The notes beneath the pieces are model-generated. The model ran no database searches. It had not been told where the DNA came from and was given only the letters and a program-made list of their open reading frames with translations. Below are positions 5,591 through 11,422 of a DNA stretch of 21,606 nucleotides, in pieces. Origin of the DNA: JACQKT01 sp038063055 (lineage in GTDB: Bacteria > Patescibacteriota > Minisyncoccia > UBA6257 > 2-01-FULL-56-20); the NCBI GenBank assembly GCA_038063055.1, contig JBBTVY010000006.1:1-21606 (forward strand), written 5' to 3'. Position numbers and translations under genes: made by a program. How positions within the stretch are numbered: the first letter of the stretch is position 1; each line of letters opens with the position of its first letter.

Positions 5591-7126
5591 ATGCAAAAAA
5601 GCGTCGCCAAGATCTACTCGGCCGAGCTGGAAGGCATTAACGCGAAACTTATTGAAGTGGAGGTTGACCTGAACGTCGGCCTTCATTCTTTCAACATAGT
5701 CGGTTTGGCCGACAAGGCGCTGAACGAAGCGCGCGAACGCGTTAATTCCGCCCTGAAAAATTCCGGGGCAAAACCGCCAAATCGCGAGAACAGAAAGATA
5801 ACCGTAAACCTGGCGCCAGCTGACGTCAAAAAAACCGGCTCTCAATACGACTTAGCTATCGCCCTTGGCTATCTGTTGGCTACGAAACAAATCGGTGAAT
5901 TCGAAACGAACGATAAAATTTTTATCGGAGAACTCGGCTTGGATGGCCGTCTGCGCCCGATAAACGGTTCTCTCAATATCGCGGAGATGGGCGGGGGACG
6001 CGGCATCAAATATCTTTTTTTGCCGAAAGAAAACGCATCCGAAGCCGCTGCCGTAAAAAACATAAGCGTCATTCCCGTGCAATCGCTCGAAGAAATAATT
6101 GAAATTTTGGAAAAGAAAAAACCAGCCATAGTCCAGGTCTTTGATGGTTTTTCCGGGCAGGATACCGGTGAAATTTCCGTTTTGGATTTTTCAGAGATAA
6201 AAGGCCAGGAAAACGCCAAACGCGCCTTGACTATTGCCGCGAGCGGCGGGCATAACCTTCTTATGGTCGGGCCGCCCGGAGTCGGTAAAAGCTTGCTTGC
6301 TCAAGCCATGATTGGCATACTGCCGGCTCTGCATCTTCCTGAAGCCATTGAAATAACAAAAATTTACAGCGCCGCCGGCGTCAACAAATCAGGATTAATC
6401 AAGCAGCGCCCTTTCCGTTCGCCGCATCAAACCGCCTCCATCGCGGCCGTCATTGGCGGAGGTTCGCAACCCAAGCCGGGCGAAATAAGCCTTTCGCATC
6501 TCGGCGTTCTTTTTCTCGACGAACTGCCGGAATTCCAGAAAAACATACTCGAAGCGTTGCGCCAACCGCTTGAAAACGGCAAGGTGCACATAGCGAGAGC
6601 CAGGGATTCTCTTGTTTTTCCCGCGCGATTCACCCTGGTCGCGGCTATGAATCCGTGCCCGTGCGGATTTTACGGCGACCCCGAAAAGGAATGCAGATGC
6701 TCGGCTTACGACGTCATAAGATACCAGAAAAAAATTTCCGGACCCCTTCTGGACCGCATTGACATTCAAATAAAAGTGCCGCGCGTTAAAGTTCAGGAAC
6801 TTCGAGGAAAAAAATCGGAAGAACCGGCCAATGCCCGGATAAAAAGGGAAGTGGAAGAGGCAAGAAAAGTGCAAACAGAAAGATTCAAGAACCTGAAAAT
6901 AAGAACGAATACCGAGATGAGTTCCAAGCAGGTTGAGCAATTCGTGGATTTCGATTCTTCCGGAGAAAAATTCCTGGCGACTTTGGACAAAATACGGCTT
7001 TCGCCGCGGGGCTATTATCGTCTTTTAAAAACCGCGAGAACCATAGCCGACCTGGATAAAAGCGAAAAAACTTCTGCCAATCATCTGGCCGAGGCATTCA
7101 GCTACCGGCTAAGAGAAGAAATTTAA
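5591..7126 (+). CDS. comM: ComM/YifB family Mg-chelatase-like AAA+ ATPase
   Basis: 511 residues, full length. ComM is a hexameric helicase that drives branch migration during integration of incoming single-stranded DNA in natural transformation. Domains: N-terminal Lon-protease-like ChlI domain (about 20-145), Mg-chelatase-type AAA+ core with Walker A GPPGVGKS (227-234), Walker B VLFLDE (306-311), a Cys cluster CPCGFYGDPEKECRC (356-370) and the arginine-containing GPLLDRID (384-391). A C-terminal Mg-chelatase helical domain lies at about 420-511, ending YYRLLKTARTIADLD. The start at 5591 is supported by AAAGGAG at 5575-5581 (9-nt spacing) inside the end of the preceding gene. Apparent presence of comM in a minimal genome fits a capacity to incorporate foreign DNA, possibly with the secretion-type locus downstream (inference). 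Confidence 0.95.
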   Translation: MQKSVAKIYSAELEGINAKLIEVEVDLNVGLHSFNIVGLADKALNEARERVNSALKNSGAKPPNRENRKITVNLAPADVKKTGSQYDLAIALGYLLATKQIGEFETNDKIFIGELGLDGRLRPINGSLNIAEMGGGRGIKYLFLPKENASEAAAVKNISVIPVQSLEEIIEILEKKKPAIVQVFDGFSGQDTGEISVLDFSEIKGQENAKRALTIAASGGHNLLMVGPPGVGKSLLAQAMIGILPALHLPEAIEITKIYSAAGVNKSGLIKQRPFRSPHQTASIAAVIGGGSQPKPGEISLSHLGVLFLDELPEFQKNILEALRQPLENGKVHIARARDSLVFPARFTLVAAMNPCPCGFYGDPEKECRCSAYDVIRYQKKISGPLLDRIDIQIKVPRVKVQELRGKKSEEPANARIKREVEEARKVQTERFKNLKIRTNTEMSSKQVEQFVDFDSSGEKFLATLDKIRLSPRGYYRLLKTARTIADLDKSEKTSANHLAEAFSYRLREEI

Positions 7127-7373
7127 AAAATGTCGCGGTGCGTAACATTTTTTCATTTGGTTCCCTGCCGGCCGAAGCCTCGGCGCAGGCGGGGCTCGCC
7201 GCAAAGAAAATTAAGTTTTCCTTGCAGTTATGTCCTGAGCCTGTCGAAGGGCGGACTCGCCCCGTTAGAAATCAGAGATAATATAACTTTTGTATATAAT
7301 GATGCTATTCAGAAAAATATCATCTGAGGAAATACAGTGTCTGTCTGATTTCGTACGGGGCTCGCTGCCAAGT
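7127..7373. repeat. Gap after comM with GC palindromes
   Basis: No supported gene. At 7164-7195 CCTGCCGGCCGAAGCCTCGG followed by CGCAGGCGGG is the reverse complement of the palindrome at 87-116. At 7232-7256 GTCC-TGAGCCTGTCGAAGG-GCGGAC is a member of the TGAGC-N-TCGAAG type also seen inside the gene at 15801. A 65-codon frame at 7130 simply translates these repeats. comM and the M23 gene converge here. Confidence 0.6.
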
Positions 7374-8039
7374 TTAATTGGAAACGAAGGGATTAACCGC
7401 GCCTAAAACTTCGAAATGGAGATGGCATCCGGTGGAATTCCCCGTCATTCCCATTGATCCTATGGAATCTCCTTTTTTAACGTACTGGCCGACAGAAACA
7501 GAAATTTTATTCATATGAGCATAGCGGGTTTTTGTGCCGTTGGGGTGCGAAATTATGACATAATGGCCATAGCCGCCGCCCCATAAATCCGTGGATGCTT
7601 CGTTAACCAAGCCTCCGGCGGCCGCCCTGATATCCGTGCCGCAGGCATTGGCTATATCAACCGCGTTATTTGAATGAAGCTTTCCCCAATTAAAACCCTC
7701 TGTGGGCATAGTAAAATATCCTTTCAAATCGGGCCCGGTTTCCGGCAACGGGGAAGTTGACCGTTGCGACGCCTCCCGTTGGTTATTAACTGGTTCGCTG
7801 CCTGAAAATAAACCTTTTTCTAAAAGATTATCTTCCTGAGCGCCCGAAACTGGCGATATAACATTATCTTTGGAGTAAAGCGGCATGGATTCCAGCATTC
7901 CCGGATTATCTACCGAATAATCAGGTTCGGCGGCGCTAACCGTAGGACCTCCCCAAATACCTACCTGTTTCTGGTGTATAGAGGGGCCGAAAGCCATAAA
8001 ACTGGAAATAGTAAGGATTATTGGCAAAAAAATAGCCAT
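7374..8039 (-). CDS. Exported M23 (LytM) family peptidase
   Basis: A predicted zinc metallopeptidase that cuts peptidoglycan peptides outside the membrane. The C-terminal LytM domain has the ligands His122 and Asp128 (LHSNNAVD), His175 (RYAHM) and His206/His208 (HLHFEV). The G-rich GGGYGHYVIISHPNG and GQYVKKGDSIGSMG strands are typical. Residues 1-37 are a hydrophobic export signal with a plausible cleavage near SAA-EP. A linker of about 70 residues, Ser/Pro/Asn-rich, follows. The ATG at 8039 lacks the usual positive N-region, yet the open frame continues upstream through NTILRQINKAKKTLG, which would provide it but has no ATG, GTG or TTG. The true start may be a rare codon or may have been lost when the repeat at 8094-8223 arrived. 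It could serve cell-wall remodelling or prey/host contact. Confidence 0.88.
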   Translation of the reverse strand: MAIFLPIILTISSFMAFGPSIHQKQVGIWGGPTVSAAEPDYSVDNPGMLESMPLYSKDNVISPVSGAQEDNLLEKGLFSGSEPVNNQREASQRSTSPLPETGPDLKGYFTMPTEGFNWGKLHSNNAVDIANACGTDIRAAAGGLVNEASTDLWGGGYGHYVIISHPNGTKTRYAHMNKISVSVGQYVKKGDSIGSMGMTGNSTGCHLHFEVLGAVNPFVSN

Positions 8040-8093
8040 CCCCAGCGTCTTTTTGGCCTTATTTATTTGTCGTAATATGGTATTAATGGTTAT

Positions 8094-8223
8094 ATGAAAC
8101 TTCGTTTCATCAATCGGTTGCCTACTCCGCCGAAGCAGCCGCTTCGGCTGCGAAGGCCGGGCGCTCGGCGAAAATAAAAGCGATTTTCGCTTTTACGCTC
8201 GCCTCGCTACCGATTGTAAAGTT
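8094..8223 (-). promoter_or_regulatory. Structured leader-like repeat, copy 2 (before the M23 gene)
   Basis: On the minus strand this matches 5159-5250, again upstream of a gene on the same strand. CAATCGG pairs with CCGATTG (plus-strand 8210-8216 and 8111-8117). The inner stem TAAAAGCG-AAAAT-CGCTTTTA is perfect here. The last hairpin is ATGAAAC-GAA-GTTTCAT (8094-8110); relative to copy 1 an A-T pair has become G-C on both sides. This copy carries an extra 40-nt GC palindrome (near 8118-8163) absent from copy 1. The hairpin ends 54 nt before the annotated ATG of the peptidase. Confidence 0.65.
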
Positions 8224-8293
8224 AGCAGAAAGGGATAGATTGGGCGAGGGGGTCGTGTGGAAAACCACCAGTATTGTGCGACAGAAATAATGA

Positions 8294-8421
8294 ATCCCCC
8301 ACATAACTAAGGATAATTTCCTTATATAAATAATTACTTTAAAAACATGAAGGAGGCTAAATCAAGGTCAAAATACAATTGTAAGGTTGCAGCCATAAGC
8401 AATCCTTGTTATGTGGGGGAT
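8294..8421 (+). repeat. 128-nt inverted-repeat element, copy 1 (overlaps uvrD start)
   Basis: ATCCCCCACATAAC-T-AAGGAT at 8294-8314 is complementary to ATCCTTGTTATGTGGGGGAT at 8402-8421, with one bulged T. A second copy with the same arms lies at 21369-21498. The last 55 nt are well conserved between copies (TCAAGG, CAAAATA, GCCATAAGCAATCCTTGTT). The right arm contains the uvrD start region, so the element and the gene are physically fused. Confidence 0.8.
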
Positions 8422-10339
8422 GAAATTTAACCTTAACCCGCAGCAAAAATTGGCCGTTCAGGCCGCGGATAAACCCCTTTTGATAGTAGCCGGAGCGGGG
8501 ACAGGCAAAACCAGGACCCTTACCGGCCGGCTGGCCTATCTCATGGAAAATGGGGTGTCGCCAAACCGCATCGTCGCCATGACTTTTACCAATAAAGCCG
8601 CCAAAGAGATGGCTGGAAGGGTACATAATGCGAAAATAGCGAATACTTTATGCGAATGCCGCGAAAATTTTTCGCATAATTCGCGTCCGGTTTCGCATCA
8701 TTCGCATTATGCTTTTCCATTTATCGGCACGTTTCATTCTTTCGGCGCCAGGATATTAAGGGCGGAAGCCGAGCTTCTCGGCCGGAACGGGAATTTTGTC
8801 ATTTTCGACAACTCCGATTCTTTGCAAATAGTGAAGAAATTATTCAAATCCGAATCGTTCAGGAACAAAGATTCCGATTATTCCGGAGCGGCGGAAATCT
8901 GCCGGAAAATTTCAAGAATAAAAAACGGCATTGTCTCGCTTGGGTCGATGAAAAATTCTTCTCCTGAAGACATTTTGGCGCTGAAAATTTTTCGGCGTTA
9001 CGAGAAAGAACTGCAAAAAAACAACGCTTTCGATTTCGATGACCTTATAGAAAAAGTTGTTAAGATTTTCAGGGAAAATTCCAAAGTTCTCGAAAAATAC
9101 CGCGGGCGGTTCCATCACATTCTCATAGACGAATATCAGGACCTGAACAACAAACAGTACGAGCTGGTGAAACTGCTTGTCGGCGCATCGTCGCGAATAT
9201 CCGTAGTCGGCGACGACCAGCAGATGATTTACAGTTTCCGCGGTTCCAATTTTCAGATATTCCTTGATTTTGAAAAAGACTGGCCGGACGCCAATGTCGT
9301 TCTTCTGGAAGAAAATTACCGTTCCGCGGCAAAAATAGTAAAAGCCGCGTCGGCGTTGATTGCCAACAACGAGAACCAGAAACCGAAAACCCTCTGGACG
9401 AAAAAAGAAGATGGCGCGCCCGTCAAAATAGTTGAGACCTCGGATGAGGAAAGTGAAGCGGATTGGATAGCCGAGCAAATACAGATAATGACGAATGACA
9501 ATAACGATGACAATAAAACTTCTGTCATTGGTCATGGTCGCCATCATGGTGCGAATGTCGCCGTTCTTTACCGCACAAACGCGCAATCCCGCGCAATTGA
9601 ACAAACGTTGATTGAAAGGGGAATACCGTACCAGATTTTCGGCGGCTTGCGGTTTTATGAACGGAAAGAAATAAAAGATGTCGTCGCGGCGCTTCGCTAC
9701 GCTCAAAATCCCAACGACGAAATCAGCCGCGAGCGCCTGGAAAAAAATATAGCCAAGGGCCGCTTCTCAAGGTTCCGGGAATCCCTTGATGGCGATAATT
9801 TTTCTTCGCCGACAGAATTGATACGTGATTTTCTGGATTCAACCGACTACCTTGAACTTGTCGGAAGGAACTTCCTGAACGCCGATGAACGCCGGGAAAA
9901 CATAGCGGAATTGCTCCATTTTGCCTCGGAATTCAAGGATTTGCCGTCGTTTTTGGAACAAATAACGCTTCTTCAGCCGACAGATTCACCCTCCCAGGTT
10001 TTTCGGAAGAAAAATTTGGGAGGGCAAGCCGTCAGCCTGATGACGATTCATCTTGCCAAAGGCCTTGAATTTGATTCAGTTTTTCTGGCCGGCTGCAACG
10101 AAGGACTTTTGCCGCACAACCGCTCGCTCGGAAACGGAACGGAAACCGAAGAAGAAAGACGTCTGATGTACGTCGCGATGACAAGGGCGAAGGAAGAACT
10201 TTTTATCAGTTTTTACGACATACCGTCGCGGTTCCTAGGGGAACTTCCGCAAGAGCTTGTCGAATTCGAAAGCCTTGTGTCCGGCGGCAAAGATTTTTCC
10301 GACCTTGACAGCGAAGAGCGTTACATCACGCTTGACTGA
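8420..10339 (+). CDS. UvrD/PcrA/Rep-type superfamily 1 DNA helicase
   Basis: An ATP-dependent 3'-5' helicase for repair or replication. I start it at ATG 8420 (MKFNLNPQQKLAV); the ATG at 8411 adds only MWG from the repeat. 639 residues from 8420. Motif I AGAGTGKTRT (about 24-33), Ia TFTNKAAKEM (55-64), II LIDEYQD (235-241), III GDDQQMIYSFRGS (264-276), IV NYRS (299-302), V TIHLAKGLEFD and VI RRLMYVAMTRAKEE are intact. It is shorter than the roughly 720 of PcrA; part of the 2B region carrying the GIG helix-hairpin motif appears reduced. Two inserted stretches are unlike the family: about 69-99 (a palindromic repeat) and about 357-378 (an inverted repeat rich in Asn, Asp and His). Both keep the frame and avoid the motifs. 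Terminates with TGA. No ribosome site is seen. Confidence 0.93.
   Translation: MKFNLNPQQKLAVQAADKPLLIVAGAGTGKTRTLTGRLAYLMENGVSPNRIVAMTFTNKAAKEMAGRVHNAKIANTLCECRENFSHNSRPVSHHSHYAFPFIGTFHSFGARILRAEAELLGRNGNFVIFDNSDSLQIVKKLFKSESFRNKDSDYSGAAEICRKISRIKNGIVSLGSMKNSSPEDILALKIFRRYEKELQKNNAFDFDDLIEKVVKIFRENSKVLEKYRGRFHHILIDEYQDLNNKQYELVKLLVGASSRISVVGDDQQMIYSFRGSNFQIFLDFEKDWPDANVVLLEENYRSAAKIVKAASALIANNENQKPKTLWTKKEDGAPVKIVETSDEESEADWIAEQIQIMTNDNNDDNKTSVIGHGRHHGANVAVLYRTNAQSRAIEQTLIERGIPYQIFGGLRFYERKEIKDVVAALRYAQNPNDEISRERLEKNIAKGRFSRFRESLDGDNFSSPTELIRDFLDSTDYLELVGRNFLNADERRENIAELLHFASEFKDLPSFLEQITLLQPTDSPSQVFRKKNLGGQAVSLMTIHLAKGLEFDSVFLAGCNEGLLPHNRSLGNGTETEEERRLMYVAMTRAKEELFISFYDIPSRFLGELPQELVEFESLVSGGKDFSDLDSEERYITLD
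8624..8711 (+). repeat. Palindromic element inside uvrD
   Basis: CATAATGCGAA (8624-8634) is exactly complementary to TTCGCATTATG (8701-8711). An inner pair TTATGCGAA (8648-8656) and TTCGCATAA lies about 8671-8679. It encodes about 29 residues (starting HNAKIANTLCECREN) between MAGRV and FIGTFHSFG, which are close together in other family members. A related element follows the same gene at 10345-10430. Confidence 0.8.
9488..9535 (+). repeat. Second inverted repeat inside uvrD
   Basis: ATGACGAATGAC (9488-9499) pairs with GTCATTGGTCAT (9524-9535) at 11 of 12 positions. It encodes an Asn/Asp-rich stretch (MTNDNNDDNKTSVIGHG) just before the conserved VAVLYRTNAQSR. The minus-strand ATGACCAATGACA also occurs at about 16728-16740 in the gap before prgI. 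Confidence 0.6.
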
Positions 10340-10344
10340 AGGAG

Positions 10345-10430
10345 CATAATGCAAAATACGCTAATCCACTATGCGAATATTGCGAAATTTCGCATGATTA
10401 GCATAAAATAATTTGTAGTTTCGCATTATA
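10345..10430 (+). repeat. Palindromic element between uvrD and rsmA
   Basis: Outer arms CATAATGC (10345) and TTTCGCATTATA (ending 10430) match those of the element inside uvrD. Inner arms GCTAATC (10360-10366)/GATTAGC (10396-10402) and ATGCGAA (10371-10377)/TTCGCAT (10389-10395) give a long hairpin. It fills nearly all of the gap and ends 13 nt before the rsmA ATG. Confidence 0.75.
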
Positions 10431-10443
10431 AAAATTCATAATC

Positions 10444-11214
10444 ATGACAAAGCTCGGCCAACATTTCTTAACGGATAAACGAGCGCTCAAAAAAATCGCC
10501 GAACTGCTCGATTTGAAAAAAAGCGACTTAGTTTTGGAAATAGGGCCGGGGCACGGAGAATTGACGGAACAAATCGCCAGCTACGGTTGCGAGATAAACG
10601 CAATAGAAAAAGACGGACAACTGGCGGAATTTCTGAATAAAAAATTTTCTGGAAATGAAAAAATAAAAATAATGAACGGAGACGCTCTTAAAGTTTTGCC
10701 TTCGTTAATTGAAAATTGTAAACTGAAAATTGAAAATTATAAATTAATCGGCAACATCCCTTACTACATCACCGGGAAACTGCTCCGGACAATAGGCGAG
10801 TTGCCCTACAAGCCGCGCCTCTCGGTTCTGACAATCCAGAAAGAGGTCGCTGAACGGCTGGCGTCGAAACCTCCTCGCATGAACCGCCTTGCCGCGAGCG
10901 TCCAATTCTGGGCAAAACCAGAGATTGCCTTTATTTTGCCAAAAGATTTTTTCAGGCCGAGGCCGGAGGTGGACTCGGCAACCATCGTTTTGAGGCCCGC
11001 GGTTAACGGGGGCGCGGACGAAAAGGCCTATTACAAAATGGTGCGGGTAATTTTTCGTCAGCCGAGGAAAACCGTCCTGAACAATCTGGCCGCCGCGTTG
11101 GAAATTCCGAAAGATGAAATTGAAACGGGCCTTAAAAAAGCCGGCATCGAACCAAATTCGAGGCCGCAAAACCTTTCGCTGGAAGATATTTTCAAGCTGG
11201 CTTCGAATTTTTAA
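10444..11214 (+). CDS. rsmA: 16S rRNA adenine dimethyltransferase
   Basis: Dimethylates two adjacent adenines in the 3' terminal hairpin of 16S rRNA during small-subunit maturation, using S-adenosylmethionine. 256 residues. The start MTKLGQHFLTD is the typical N-terminus of RsmA/KsgA. Motif I VLEIGPGHGELT (30-41) and the catalytic motif IV NIPYYIT (104-110) are intact. The C-terminal helical domain ends LEDIFKLASNF. Just before NIPYYIT, residues about 90-100 (ENCKLKIENYK) come from an A-rich tandem repeat, longer than expected for that loop. No ribosome site is visible; the 5' gap is a palindromic element. Confidence 0.96.
   Translation: MTKLGQHFLTDKRALKKIAELLDLKKSDLVLEIGPGHGELTEQIASYGCEINAIEKDGQLAEFLNKKFSGNEKIKIMNGDALKVLPSLIENCKLKIENYKLIGNIPYYITGKLLRTIGELPYKPRLSVLTIQKEVAERLASKPPRMNRLAASVQFWAKPEIAFILPKDFFRPRPEVDSATIVLRPAVNGGADEKAYYKMVRVIFRQPRKTVLNNLAAALEIPKDEIETGLKKAGIEPNSRPQNLSLEDIFKLASNF
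10708..10746 (+). repeat. A-rich tandem repeat inside rsmA
   Basis: Near-tandem units of TGAAAATT (ATTGAAAATTGTAAAC, then TGAAAATTGAAAATTATAAA) encode a Lys/Asn/Glu-rich loop. Composition differs sharply from the flanking GC-richer coding sequence. Confidence 0.55.
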
Positions 11215-11247
11215 TGAATGGCAATAAGATTTTAGGGCGGCTTGCCA

Positions 11248-11376
11248 CGAGTGAGCCCCGCTTTTGGCGGGGCGAGTCGAGTAGCTCCTCGTCGTCCTTC
11301 CTTCGTCAGGACTCGCTCGGGACACTTGAAAATCTAATCCCGCCTTTGGGGCGGGAAAGATTTTCTAAGTGGGGAT
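11248..11376 (-). repeat. GTCCCGAGCGAG repeat, copy 2, with flanking hairpins
   Basis: Reverse complement of 11281-11337 matches 362-416. To its left GCCCCGC-TTTTG-GCGGGGC forms a hairpin at 11255-11273. To its right GAAAATCT (11328-11335) and AGATTTTC (11358-11365) enclose CCCGCC...GGCGGG (11339-11355). The GAAAATCT/AGATTTTC edge stem exists in both copies. The block lies between rsmA and the secretion-type locus, and the hairpins could limit read-through. Confidence 0.75.
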
Positions 11377-11422
11377 AAAAAATTTAGGATTGGTGGCGGC
11401 GATAAACTATAATTAAGGAGTA

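Noticed and set aside
7130..7327. 65-codon frame after comM
   Set aside because: It translates GC palindromes and a TGAGCCTGTCGAAGG repeat. There is no conserved motif or convincing start.
8122..8304. 60-codon frame on the minus strand ending AEAAASAE
   Set aside because: It consists of the leader-like repeat plus a nested palindrome. Substitutions between the two copies are not concentrated at third positions enough to claim a protein.
8912..9706. 264-codon open frame antisense to uvrD
   Set aside because: It runs opposite strongly conserved helicase motifs and its translation is Phe/Arg-rich with no recognisable motif. It is a shadow of the GC-rich third positions of uvrD.
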